From positions 7,998,001 through 8,062,000 of the forward strand of contig CP075495.1 of assembly GCA_021613535.1 (NCBI GenBank): DNA of 64,000 nt. The letters run 5' to 3'. The position numbers and the translations under genes are program-made. The stretch comes from Adineta vaga (lineage: Eukaryota > Rotifera). A model generated the notes under the pieces. The model had not been told where the DNA came from. It saw nothing but the letters and a program-made list of their open reading frames with translations, and did not search any database. Each line of letters starts with the position of its first letter. The stretch's first letter is position 1. Positions 50,301 to 62,493 of this stretch are shown in pieces.

Positions 50301-52082
50301 CACACATTCATTATTTGACGACTTTTCTGAAACATTTGACTCGTTTACTGTGTCCATGCTTGATAATATTAGTGAATCAATAACAAATCAATCGAGTTCA
50401 CAACCAAATCCACAACAATATCAGCAACAACAACAACAACACCAACAACAAATCAATTCAAATTCACAAATAACTCTTGATTTTGATAGTATTTTACAAG
50501 AATTAAAATCTGTTGGTCAAGCACATCAGGTAGATCAACAAACAACGATGATTGTAGAAAATATTACAGCAAATATCAAACAAGAACCACAACCAAATTC
50601 TCAAAATCAATCAATTCATTCCAATGAAATAAGTAAGTTTACTTTTTTGATTTTCTTTCAAATACTTTTCGAAATAACTTTACAAATCCGACAGTATATA
50701 TTTACTTGTGTAGAGATCATCAATGATGATCTTTTCTTAAAACAAATATTCTTATGTAATGAAAGTCAATGAAGATCATAGTTCATTAAAGATTGTCTTT
50801 GACATGAATTCATCTAAAAATGAATTCTTTTCTTTAGTATCGCCCGTCAAATATCAATCTTCATCAGATGATCTTCTAGCATTTCTTTCATCTGATCCTA
50901 CGGCATCATTACCAAGTATAAATACTATGATGTTAACAACAATTCCTACATCTTCAATGACAACATCACCTGTTCGTACACCGAAGAAAAAAGGAATTAA
51001 ATCAACGACTACATCACCAAGAATCAAAAAGGAAGGTGGAGCAATTCTAAAAAGTAAGAAAGCAAAGAAAACAATTCTCGATGGTGAATCATTACAGCAA
51101 ATCTTAATTAAAACTAATGGTGAATTTGTTGAACCAATGCATATTGTGCTCGCATCCCCTGTTAAACATTCACCATCCACTACGTCGTATTCACCGATTG
51201 CGCCAGCAATAAATAAGAAAAGTAATAATGAAACAGCATCAAATTGGATGACAACAAATATTTCACAAACAACTAAAAATGCTCAGGCACTTGCTTTGAA
51301 AGCAGTTGCACGAAATCAAGTAGCAAAAATCAATTTTCAACAACAACAACAACAGCAGCAACAAGCAATGGATACCGGTAAGAAATATATGCTATATAGA
51401 TGCGAACATTTTCAATCGAACGATTAAACAAAGATACATCTGATAAATTTGAAATACTTATCTAATTTATATATATACATTATTTTCAGGTAATTATGAT
51501 TCAACATTAGCACGTCCAACTCTACTTGTCGCACGTACTGATTCAACATCGGCAATTAATCCTCAACAACAAACATTACAAGCTCGTTTAAATGCCTTTG
51601 TTGTTAATGTACCACAACAACAATCGGCAAAATTAATTCCGACAACTACAACAGCAACATTAACACCTCAACAACAAATCTTCTTCCAACAAATTATTCG
51701 TCGTGATTCATCATCAACAACAACTACTGCTGCTAATGCATTGGATTCTTCAACAACATCAATAGGAAATCTTGTTCAACAACAAACAATATCTACGACT
51801 GTTCGTGTACCGACAACAACATCAACAACAACATTTATTCCTCAACAACAAATTCCAGCACGTCCAATTCAACAGTTATCCAATGGATCTGATTCGTCAC
51901 GAAAACAACAATTATTCGATGCACTTACAGCATCATTAGCCAATAGTCGAACAATGAATTATAAATGTACATGCGAATGTAAACCATTGATTGCTTGTAA
52001 AAAATGTGGTGCATATTGCCATGATGATTGTATTGGACAAACAAAATTATGTGGCAATTGTCTTGTCATGACATCTTGTTAA
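47388..52082 (+). CDS. ASXL: Additional sex combs-like protein (Polycomb deubiquitinase cofactor)
   Basis: Eight exons join in frame: 47388-47820 (exon from acceptor 47378), 47880-47921, 47974-48052, 48923-49049, 50254-50632, 50838-51377 and 51490-52082, with possible additional 5' exons, giving about 730 aa. The C-terminus carries the ASX PHD-type finger: [20 protein letters not shown] then [16 protein letters not shown], highly characteristic. Upstream are [17 protein letters not shown] and [15 protein letters not shown], typical ASX blocks, and long Gln/Thr/Ser-rich linkers. The first exon ([18 protein letters not shown] ... FNEAF) may be a divergent DEUBAD, the part that activates BAP1. 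No N-terminal HARE-HTH domain is seen. Introns 48053-48922 and 49050-50253 are long. Note: seven exons are listed; an eighth may lie upstream. AATAAA at 52538. Confidence 0.85.
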
Positions 52083-52924
52083 AGAATTTACCTCCTTTCA
52101 TCTCTCTGATCAAATCTAGTCAATGAAGACGAGATCATCTATATCATTTGACTCTATTTTTTTATTATTGAATTAGTCGAATAATGTATTCGATGATTTA
52201 TCAGTTCGTTGTTTTTTTTGTACAGTCCTTGTTTTTCTTTTCTTTCTCTTTCTCTTTCTCTCTCTCCGTTTCGCGTTTTTGAAATATTATACAAACACGA
52301 ATTTTAAAATGTGCGTAGAATATAATATTTATGCAAATATAGAATCTGAATTTTAAAGAATAACTATCAATGGTTAATCATACCAATGAAATTGTAGAGG
52401 AGATATTTGGATACTGCTATGTACTGACTGATATTTTATTATTTACGAATAATATTCAGAATGTGAGAAGACATTATCTTTCTTTCTGTTCGTAAAAATA
52501 TCTAAAAATTATTATTATGAGATATAAATTTACATTGAATAAAAGCTTGATCTCCATTGTCCTATCTTAACTGAATTAGCTTATTGAGAAAAAAAAAGAG
52601 AATATTAAAATTTATTCATTTGTCAATAATCTGTGATTAAAATAACAAATTATCTTTTCATTAGAGTAATATTTTATATGTAAATTAGCACATTTCTTAC
52701 AATAATGTTTTTTTTCTCTTTGAAAACATGCAAAAACAAAACTTATGAATATTCTAAACTACTAATTTTCTTCTTGTCGTTTCTTTCATGCTTTCTTAAC
52801 TATAAAATAATCGAAGACAACTAGTTAACTGAACACTAATTGATTAAAATCAAATAATTTATAGAGCATATGTATATAAATATGTAACGATGGAAAACAC
52901 AATTTTGTAAAAATTGTTCTTTTT
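52083..52924. other. Convergent 3' region of ASXL and BARX
   Basis: No coding exon seen. A CT-rich run lies at about 52243-52265. The rest is AT-rich and fits two 3' UTRs. Confidence 0.45.
52538..52543 (+). terminator. Poly(A) signal candidate for ASXL
   Basis: An AATAAA hexamer about 455 nt after the stop codon, followed by AT-rich DNA before the convergent BARX gene. Confidence 0.45.
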
Positions 52925-53834
52925 TTATTGTTCAATATCAATAAATTGTTCGTCATCGTCAGCATCATCTTCATCATCTGTATAATGCATTGAATGTGAT
53001 GTATTTTCTTCATCATCTGATGTACATGAAGATGAAACCGTTAAAGTACTAATTTGTTTTTCATTTTCAATTCTTTGTAATTCAGCATAGGATGGGATTG
53101 AATTCTTTTTTGGACGACCTTTAGGTTTTGTAGGTGCCTCTTTACAACCTTGTTGTAATACCTATGAATACATTAGATTAGAGAACAAAATATTCAAATA
53201 AAGAGATATCTCTTCATACTTGTTTCTTCCATTTCATTCGACGATTTTGATACCTGAAAGAGAAAAGTTGATCGAATGTACACATATAGAATCTTTGATA
53301 CGTACCAAGTTTTAACTTGTAATTGAGATAAATGTAACATATCAGCCAATTCAATACGATCTGGTGTTGAAAGATATTTTTGTGTCTCAAAACGTTTTTC
53401 TAAACCAATTAATTGAGCATCTGTAAACAAGATCAATGAATGATATGTATTCATATGTTGTTTTATTTACCAGAAAAAACTGTTCGTGTTCGTCGACAAC
53501 GTCGATGATGAATAAATGTATCCAAATTTGGGTACGTTGAATTCAATGGTAATGATGATAGATGACAAGTATGTAAACTTGAATTGCATGATGTTGATCG
53601 ATGTTCTAAAAATGAATTGAATAAAATATAGAAAATGTTTACTTTTATTGAAAACGACTTACCAGAACATAGATGTTTATTTGATGGTGTTGAAAATGAG
53701 AGAAATGAGGATGGGATTAATGATGTAAGTGGAAAGGACCGTGGTACAAGACTTGGATAAATTGATGATTTGGATTTTTCATATTTCAGAATATCATCAA
53801 TTGAAAATGGTAATGGTTTATCTGTAAAAGTCAT
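52925..53834 (-). CDS. BARX: BARX-type homeobox transcription factor
   Basis: Five exons join in frame (53663-53834, 53471-53605, 53306-53420, 53220-53253, 52925-53161), giving 230 aa. The homeodomain runs from about residue 93 to 152: [20 protein letters not shown], then [20 protein letters not shown] and [18 protein letters not shown]. Gln50 and Asn51 of helix 3 are present. Directly after it comes [17 protein letters not shown], the BARX-specific basic extension, which separates it from BarH and NK genes. The 34-nt fourth exon carries most of the recognition helix. The N-terminus begins [20 protein letters not shown], containing an FSIDDIL motif like the Eh1/TN motif of related homeobox repressors. 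The tail is acidic. An acceptor lies about 28 nt upstream of the ATG, and a GA run lies about 130 nt upstream. Confidence 0.93.
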
Positions 53835-55323
53835 TGTTTTGTTTTTGATTGAGAAAATCAATCTGAATCTCAAATAATTTCTGATTAATATAGACGATTG
53901 AGAACCAATAAGAGTATAACAATGATCGTTTGCATATCCTGCTGAGTAAAGCACAGTGCGAGAGAGAGAGAGAGAGAAGGAAAAGGAAAAGAGAGATATC
54001 TCATTATTTTCCTGAGAATCATCATTGGATGAAAAGTTAGCGAGGAAGAGAGATATTATTTTTATAACGTATATGCTCTCTTGAATATAAACATCAACCA
54101 GTAGTATAGCATTGATTGTTATCATTGAATATATCTAATGAGAGATTAAGACAATACCTGGTTCGATCTGATGAGATGACAGTTCTTTTATTTAAAGGTT
54201 AGCTAAATACCAACAACTTCGAAATTGTTCTTTTTGCGGAACTGTCTGATCGAAAGACGACATACGGAGATAAGAGAGTGTAATTGCATGTGTGAATATC
54301 ATCTATTGATAGCAAACATATTGTGTAAGGCATAATTTATTCAGATCTTCAATATCTATCTCTATCGAAAAAAGAAATCCTTTAGTAAAATTGAAAGACA
54401 AATATTCTATTTCATCATCTAAATCTGAATTAAACTCTTTTTTTTTCAAGGACTCAAAATTTAGTACATATATAAATATTATAAAATCTTGACTCTTCGT
54501 TTTGCTTTTCAAAGCATAATGAAAAAGAAAGCTTTCTCTCCTCCTGTCACGGAATTGTAATCAACTATCATCATTATCAATATGCAAGTGATTATAAAAC
54601 TTGAAGTATATGAGATGCATTGTTATTGTTTGATTATGATCCAATCGTCAATATTTTTCTAAGCTAGGCATCATACGTCACCTTCGACAATCTATTATCA
54701 TTCATTGATTCTATCTCAGCTTGCTGTGTGATTTGATTATTTTTTTGATTATGTTGTCTGTTCTTTCTAATATCATCCAATAGTAATCAAAGAAGCAATG
54801 ATAACATTGAATTTCTTTTCCTATCCAATAAAAATAGCAAGAATCTCGTCAAGAAGAGAAGAGAAAAGAAGATGGAACGAGGCTTCTTCTTTTCGCAATG
54901 AAACAGACAGCTGTCCAGTGTCGTACAATTAACGAGCGGAAGTAGCTGTTGGTCACAAAAGAATTAATTGGAGGCGGACCACCGTGGTATAAAAACATGA
55001 GAAAGAAATCACTAGGGACTCTTTTTCTTCACTTAATTTCTTTCGTTCATTGAGCAAGATGGTTATTGATATGCGAATCTAAATTGTAAATAAACATTGG
55101 ACAAGTCAAATAAGAAAAGGTTTCACAAAAATAAGAACAACAAAGAAACCAAAGTTAGAAATGAATGCAACTGATTTGATTTCTATTGTCGACGACAAAG
55201 AAATATTTTATTCGATCATAAATCTAAAAAAAGAGAACAATAAAAACAGGGAATTAAAGTTTTGATTACCGAAATTTATTATTATACAAAAAACAACAAC
55301 AACAACAACAATAACACATAATC
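53835..55323. other. Intergenic between BARX and the 55.3-kb gene
   Basis: These genes are divergent, so the region holds both promoters. Beyond the GA run there is a purine-rich stretch at about 54850-54895 and ordinary AT-rich DNA. No exon supported. Just before 55324 there is an AAC/CAA repeat in the putative 5' UTR. Confidence 0.45.
53960..53977. repeat. GA dinucleotide run upstream of BARX
   Basis: About nine GA units on the plus strand (CT on the coding strand), about 130 nt before the BARX start codon. Confidence 0.85.
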
Positions 55324-56076
55324 ATGATAAAAAAAGAAGCAAATCATACTCGTTCTATTCGTCGAGTTAACTTAACATTACCAATAATTCAAACACATTC
55401 ATATGAAATCTATCGAGCAAATCCATTCGGACAAACTCAATCAACAGCAGCATCAAATGAATATTCAGTTCTACATGGAAAGTCACTTAATAATAAATCG
55501 TCAAATAATCAAAGAACAAGAATTCAATTACCAAGTCAACTTCCCTGTCTTACTGATTCATTAATGACTAATTTATATGTCAACACACCTTTCATATCAA
55601 TCCAATCTTCATCTATAGCAGATACAATATCGAACGCATTAATTAAATCTGATTATTCCGAGCAAACTTTAAATAATGTTACTGGAGTGCTTAACCGAAA
55701 TAAATATCAACAAAATAAAGATGTTATACAACAATCTCAGATGTCAATTGGTGATAAGTTTTGGTTTGATTCAACGAAACATGATATTCATCAACCGCCA
55801 CTAACTAAAGTGAAAGTTTTACATCAGCGAAAAACTTGTAAAAATAGTTTTTGTTCCAATGATATTTATTTACGTGTACCAAATACAACATCATTAGGAG
55901 ATTTTGCAGAGGACACTAACGTCTCACCAAATAAACGTCTTCAACAACGAATCGAAAAATTAACGAAAAATTATTTTCCAATGATTCAACAACTTCGTCA
56001 TGGCCATCCATGTCCAGAATTAATTAGTAATCGAATGCATTTACATCGAGAAGAGAAAAGAGATTTTGTTCCATAA
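55324..56076 (+). CDS. Unrecognised 250-aa protein, single exon
   Basis: An uninterrupted ATG-to-stop frame with codon use like neighbouring genes and no low-complexity runs, so it is likely real. The product is hydrophilic, with no signal peptide or membrane segment. It begins MIKKEANHTRSIRRVNLTLP and ends with a basic block NKRLQQRIEKLTKNYFPMIQ followed by RHGHPCPELISNRMHLHREE. The C-terminal 60 residues look like a short helical motif, but I cannot assign a family. AATAAA at 56097-56102, about 20 nt after the stop, supports expression. Its neighbours are BARX (divergent) and MAP3K19 (convergent). Confidence 0.7.
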   Translation: MIKKEANHTRSIRRVNLTLPIIQTHSYEIYRANPFGQTQSTAASNEYSVLHGKSLNNKSSNNQRTRIQLPSQLPCLTDSLMTNLYVNTPFISIQSSSIADTISNALIKSDYSEQTLNNVTGVLNRNKYQQNKDVIQQSQMSIGDKFWFDSTKHDIHQPPLTKVKVLHQRKTCKNSFCSNDIYLRVPNTTSLGDFAEDTNVSPNKRLQQRIEKLTKNYFPMIQQLRHGHPCPELISNRMHLHREEKRDFVP

Positions 56077-56410
56077 AGATATTTGATTTGATTGTAAATA
56101 AATCATTCTACGAATATGATTTTTTTAAAATTATTTACATGAAAGAAACGACAGTGTATAATGTATCTTTGACCTTCTTGTAAAAAGTTATTGTTGCTTT
56201 CATTTTTTTTTCACATATAGAAAAGATATAATATCATGAGATTATTTATTTATAACTACTTCAATAAAAGAAAAACAAACAAACACAAAAGATCACATAT
56301 ATATATAAAGAGTAAATGATTTCATCTTTAATAAAATACATTAGGTAAATAAATAGATGAAAGACAAAAATTCGCTGCAAATTGAGAATTATTACATGAA
56401 TTAGTGAATT
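56077..56410. other. Convergent 3' region
   Basis: AT-rich spacer between the 55.3-kb gene and MAP3K19. It has AATAAA at 56097 and TA-rich runs. No exon seen. Confidence 0.45.
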
Positions 56411-59400
56411 TTAGGAGGCTAGAAACGGATGACTCAAAAGATCTTTTGCTGATGGCCGTGAGATTGGATCACGTGTTAAACATAGACGAAAGAATTCTTG
56501 AGCAGTTACAGGACAAGTATCAGGTAAATCTGCTGGTGGTTTTGTACCATTAACTAAATATTTTGAATTCAATAAAATTCAAACGTTAGATTTCATTCAA
56601 TATTACCTATGATCACTAGAACAGTCAGATGATTATGTTCCGATGACCATGGTGGTTTGCCGGTAGCCATTTCACATAAAGTACATCCTATTGACCAGAT
56701 ATCTGCTTTTTTCCCATGACCAGTTTCAGCTATCACTTCTGGTGCCATCCAATTCGCAGTGCCTATAGAAAAGAAATATATTGCCGAAAAATTGAAAAGA
56801 AAGATTAGAACTCTTTTATCAAACCTTTCATTGATTTGAGGATTTGTCGCATGGAATGTGTATTTTGATTTTGCTTCAATCGTTTTGCACAACCAAAATC
56901 AATCAATTTTATGTTACCATCGACATCAAGCATGATATTTTTGCCTTTAATATCACTAAATTAACAAAGAACAAATACTTCAATAGACTAACCTAACAGA
57001 AGGAAGAAGTATTTCTTTACCGATGAACAACATTATTTTCATGAAGATAAGCAATACCTTCAACAATTTGGTTAGTATATTTTTTCAAAACATCATTATG
57101 AAATGGACCAAAAGATGTAATTAAATTTTCAATTGTTCCATTAGGAAGATATTCCTATATTGAAGAAAAAAAGAATTAAAAAATATATAATCGTTATGAA
57201 ATTTCAATTGCTTTTTTTACCATAAAAATCTTTGCTAAACGTGTATTTTCTAATGAAATACCGAGAAATCTAAAAAATAGATGACTTCAAACTTCTTTTT
57301 TTTCAACATTTCAATTTATTTATTCATACTTGACGATATAGGGATGATTAAGTGCTTGAAGTATATGTATTTCTTCTCGTACAGATTGATAATCATTACG
57401 TACACGTTCACTATCATCTTCATCAAGTTCAATTTCTTTAACAGCAATGATACGTCCCGTGATAGTTAAATATGACCAAACAGTTCCATAAGCCTATCAG
57501 AATACAATTGATGTAATTCCGCGATATTACGATAGAAACTTACTCCTTTACCAACTTGTTTTCCTTTTCGACCTGTTCGATATATTTCATCACAATCGGT
57601 TTCCAAGCATAGAGGTGTAGAATTATAATCATCGTGACTACCAGCTGAATCAATAGTTTCACTACCTCGACTATTTAAACTATCAATAACAACACGTAAA
57701 GCTGGTCGAATAGAAAGACCTGTGTCTGAATTATTATATGTTTGTGTAATACTAATTGTTGCGTCAAATGGTAGTGTTTTATTCTGAGTTGATATGTTTG
57801 TCATGGATGTGGTTTCTTGTTCCGTTGATTGTGATTGTTTTGAACGAATCGATGAATCTTTTCGGATGGAATCTTGAAGCGGTTCTTGTTCAGTTGATTG
57901 TGATTGTTTTGAACGAATTGATGAATCTTTTCGAATAGAATCTTGAACCGGTTCTTGTTCCGTTGATTGCGATTTTTTTGAACGAATTGATGAATCTTTT
58001 CGAATAGAATCTTGAACCGGTTCTTGTTCCGTTGATTGCGACTGTTTTGAACGAATTGATGAATCTTTTCGAATGGAATCTTGAACTGTTTCATATATCG
58101 TACGAATAATAGAATGAGGTAGCAGATGTTCGTTTGATTTCGGCTGTTGAGAAATTGGCTCACTTGACGGTTCGATATTTTGTGTCAAGACAGGACTAAT
58201 TTCGAGAGCTTGAACGGATTCAATACTATTTCGTCTCTATTTAATAAAAAGAAAGAAAAATATTTTCCTTCTATTATGTGATTCCTTACGGGAATATCAC
58301 CAAAACTTGTCATCAATGTTGTTTGTGATAGTGTCAGTTGATCAGTAGGAGAAAAACATGTTGGTATATCTTCATCGTCTACAGTAGGTACTTCAAATAA
58401 TTGCAATAGTGATAGTTCGTCATCTTGTACCACCTGTGGTTTAACAGTTTCCAATGCATTTGTTCCATCAGCATTGATTGAACTTTCATCTAGTTGATTC
58501 TCTTCATTCGTATCTGTATTTGTACTTTGACATTTCATTTCTGCTTTACCCGTGACTTTTATAGTTATTTTAGATTTGTTAGATGCAGCTGATTTATTTG
58601 GTGCAGCTGATGCAGCTGGTTTTCTTAATTTTGCACTTTTTATGATATTTGGCCGTGTCTTTTTCATTTTCATCGTTGATGGATTTGTCGATGGTGAGAG
58701 TTCTGATTTCATAGCAGGCTTTTGTACGTCCGTAGTAGTATCTGTAAACAATTCAGTAATTACTGGTTGTATTTTTATACTTTCACGTCGTTGACGAACA
58801 GCTACAACGGATGCAACTGGTTTTGAATTTGTGAGAAGACAATCACTTTCAACTGTTTTTTCGCCTTGTAATGTTAATGGTTGTGGTACAGAATATGAAT
58901 GTCGATGTGCACTACTGCTAGCTGATGAATGACATTTATCTCGTCGAGCAAGATTCGGACTGGAATGTATCATTTGTGAAGAAACAGGTTCAACATTAAA
59001 CTCTGGAGAAGATTCTATTTCTTTTGTAACATTCTTTGGCACTTGATATGTTTCGTTCGGCACAGTAAGCAATGCAGACGGTGAAGAAGAAGAAAGAGAA
59101 AAGTTGACGTCACTAATGCGAAAAAAAATTAAATTTCATGACAAAATGAAACAAAAAAATCTACTTCGCTGTTGATATGGATTCTTTGGTGGAATTTGTT
59201 GGGACGACTTTCACTTTTGGTACATTATGAGTTGTTAAAAGTTTTGTTTTAGTATTGACTGTTGTTGGTTTTTTATTCGTTACTGGAGATGCGACATTAG
59301 ATTTGGATTGTGGTTGAAAAATATGCATCGAAATATTACTAAGACGTTGACAATTCGTATTCAGTGAGGTTGTACTCGCTGTTGTCGAAGTTTTAGTTTT

Positions 59401-60764
59401 AGTTGAAGCAACAGGTATATGCCGTTCAACACTATTACCTCGACGAGTCTCTACAACAGGCTTTTGTAATCGTGGTGAAATAACAGATTTAACTACCGAT
59501 GTTTTATTTACAATCGTAGATGGCTCCATAGTTTTTTCTGTTGATGAACTAGGTGCTTGACGATGAAGACTTTTCGAAAGTAAATGTCGAGTATATTCGT
59601 CTTTTTTCTCTTGGATATCTGGTATATCTTCAGTTGTGATCAATGGAGGTGATATACTTGGTTGAGGATCTGTTGTAGGAATATTTAATGATTTCGATAG
59701 ATTTAATGATGTATCGATTGGTATCGGTGGTAACGGTGTATATGATGAACGAATACTTTCATTAAGATTCTCATAAACAATATCAAATGTATCCTCACGA
59801 TGAAGTTGAGTTGAATCAACTGGAATAGAAGTATGGCGTGGAAAAAGAATTGACGACCGACGACTACAGGCACTGCTGGTGAACGACGATAGTAACGTGA
59901 CGACTGAATAAGAAGAAAGAAAAAAAAAGAAAAAAAAAATGAGAACTCTTTTTAATATTTGTGAAAGAAAGAAGAAAAGGTAAAATAGAAACGGAAAGAA
60001 CAATGTAATCTTAATTTTTCTTCAGAATAAATCTTTAAATTTATACGAACTGGTAATCGATCACTGAGTGGTGGTGGAAATGGGTCTATAATATTATTAT
60101 GTGGATCACATGAAGTTAACAAAGTATCTAAATACATAGAAACGAAATTCGAAAGAAGTTTTATTGATAATTAAATCTTTACCAAATATTGACTCTGTTG
60201 TTCGATTTTGATTTAATGAACTAGTATAACTAGAAAAAATAAGAAATATTGAATAAAATAAATTTTAAAATTCTTTACTTGAGTCTTGTTTTCAAACATT
60301 TTGGAATTGTATATGCTAGAAAAGAAATATTTCATATCTTTGTCATTATGACTCAATAAATTTCGTCGTTTACTTTTCGATGGATATGTATCGAGAAGTA
60401 ACAATACATCATCTCGTGATCTAGACATAATTTGAAAGAATTGAAAAGAAAAATGTTGTTCTTAGATTTACTTCTGAAATATAATTCGAGGAGTTTCGAG
60501 ATCATCTAGAAAAATCGAATAATGATTAATCTGATTTCAATATTCATTCATCTCACCATCGTCATATCCGATCGTTTGATCATCAGTTTGTAAATCTTCT
60601 GTTAATGAATTTCTATGTTTCAATATTGATGTCGTCATTAAATCTTCATTTGTTGTTGTTGTTGTTGTTGATAAATCAGAAGTTATTGGAATTGGTGGTA
60701 AACGTTGTGCATTAAGTTTTCCTTTAATAAATGATTTGGATAAATTTTTTGTTGTTGTCGACAT
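56411..60764 (-). CDS. MAP3K19: Mitogen-activated protein kinase kinase kinase 19 (YSK4) homologue
   Basis: A STE11-type Ser/Thr kinase at the C-terminus, coded by exons 57544-58236 (end), 57330-57493, 57221-57269, 57021-57154, 56825-56955, 56607-56762 and 56411-56553. Motifs: glycine loop GKQVGKGAYGTVW, Lys in [31 protein letters not shown] (HRD loop), [12 protein letters not shown] (DFG), [15 protein letters not shown] (APE), [20 protein letters not shown] and [20 protein letters not shown]. These match MAP3K19/YSK4 more closely than MEKK1-4. Roughly 900 residues upstream are disordered Ser/Thr/Lys-rich sequence (exons 59165-59903, 58290-59112, 57544-58236, and small 5' exons from ATG 60764, [15 protein letters not shown]), poorly conserved in the family. 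They include a 4 x 23-aa repeat. Exons between 59.9 and 60.4 kb have alternative boundaries. Confidence 0.87.
57811..58086 (-). repeat. Four tandem 69-nt units inside MAP3K19
   Basis: Four head-to-tail copies, exactly 69 nt each (58018-58086, 57949-58017, 57880-57948, 57811-57879 read on the minus strand), encode 23-residue units built on [20 protein letters not shown]. Copies differ by only a few bases. The array keeps the reading frame. Confidence 0.95.
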
Positions 60765-62493
60765 TACATCGATATTCTATCTTGTCATTTAACAGTAGAA
60801 ACAGAAATTTCGTTACATCAATGCTGAATGCACCTGATATAAAAGCAAACAAAACAGAGAGAAAACACAATAGAATGAAAATATTAATGGAGTTGTCGTG
60901 TATATGTTTGTATGCAAGAGCATAATTTCAAATTTTTCTCTTCGTGTGCTTTTCTCTCACTCTCTCTTTTTCTACCAACATCTTGATTCTTTTTTTTTCT
61001 ATTTTCTTCGCATGTTATTTACACGCCTTGATGATTGAGTAATCAAAAAAATCATCTGATTTTTAAAATCAATCGAACAAAACATTCTTCTCTCAGTTAA
61101 ATTTTCTTTTTTTAAGATTTAAGCACGAAGTTTTTTTTCTCTCTTTCTATATTTTATTTCACTAATAATTGTCAGACAAGGTATTATAACTAGGTATTCA
61201 TGATCATGCAAACCAGAAGAATATATTCTCTATTGCTATTTTGTATATTTATATAAATTTGATGAAAGTAACAACTATTCTTTTAAGAAATCAAATCATA
61301 TCAAACAATTATCAATGTTCTACTATATTTATTAGCAATTCTATAACAGTTAGAATACAAATACAGATCAGTGAAAGAGTATATCTTATTTTTATCTCCC
61401 AATTGTTGTTTAAAAATTATGAAGAGCAAGTATAGTTTGACAACATCAACATTCATGTGAATATAGGTTTATCCGATAGATAAATAGATGACGATTATCA
61501 AACATGCAATATGATATTCTACAAAAAAGAACTCTTTTTTTAACGTTTCATACATGTGCAATTGTGTTTGTTCTGTTTGAAAAGATCGATTTGTCGTTCA
61601 CTATTAACTGTGTGTTCGACAAGAACTAACGATTAATTTAGTATTCGAAACAAATAATACACTAACTATTAAGATGAGATTCTATATCTAAAGTATTATG
61701 TATTACAGTGAGAAACATCAGACAATCATCCCAGATGACGAAAACAAATTTTTACTTATCATAAATTCTAATTAGTAGATTTGTGCTATTCTTTGAAATT
61801 GCTCTATATAACTGAACGGTATGATGAATACTATGGTCTGACATATCAACAGTACTTGAGAGACAAGAATTAAAATCTTATAAGACTTCATAGAACGCTA
61901 CTAAGTGACAGTTGAAGATAACACCTTTGTAAGTCTACTTAATTGTTATTTCTTCAAAAATAAACTGAAAAATCTCAAAAGAAACTGTTTTTGAAAAAAT
62001 TACACAAACATTCGAATAGTTTTCTTTCATCAAAATCAAGAGAAAAAGTTGTAATCTCTATTTTTCCCAGCTATATTGCTTCAATACATATATAAATGTA
62101 TCTATGTCACTAAACATCAACGAGTTAGCCTTCAAACAAAGGTTTATTTTCATACTCGTACATAACTATTATATTATCTTTTGACAGATTCTATTGCTCA
62201 AACAATGTGTCATTCAACTTTTTTCATTATCATCAATTCAATCAAAAACTGTCGCTCAAGAAATCATCAATTTCAATATATATATATGTATGTATTTTTA
62301 TACAAAAGCACTCATATAAGGCGTAATAATAAATAAATATTAATATTCTTTACTTAAAAAAAAGGAGATATATGTATAGATATATATAATGTGAAGAAAA
62401 GCTAGTGCAAAAGAAAGAGAAGAGTGAAGCACTGAAAGGCGATTAAAATAAAGTTGTTATTAGTTATTTTTTGTTTCTTTTCTTATGATTCTA
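60765..62493. other. Intergenic upstream of MAP3K19 / downstream of the TNFAIP8-family gene
   Basis: No exon supported. A CT-rich stretch lies at about 60951-60971, roughly 190 nt before the MAP3K19 ATG. The remainder is AT-rich, with TA runs near 62277-62290 and 62360-62390. Confidence 0.45.
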
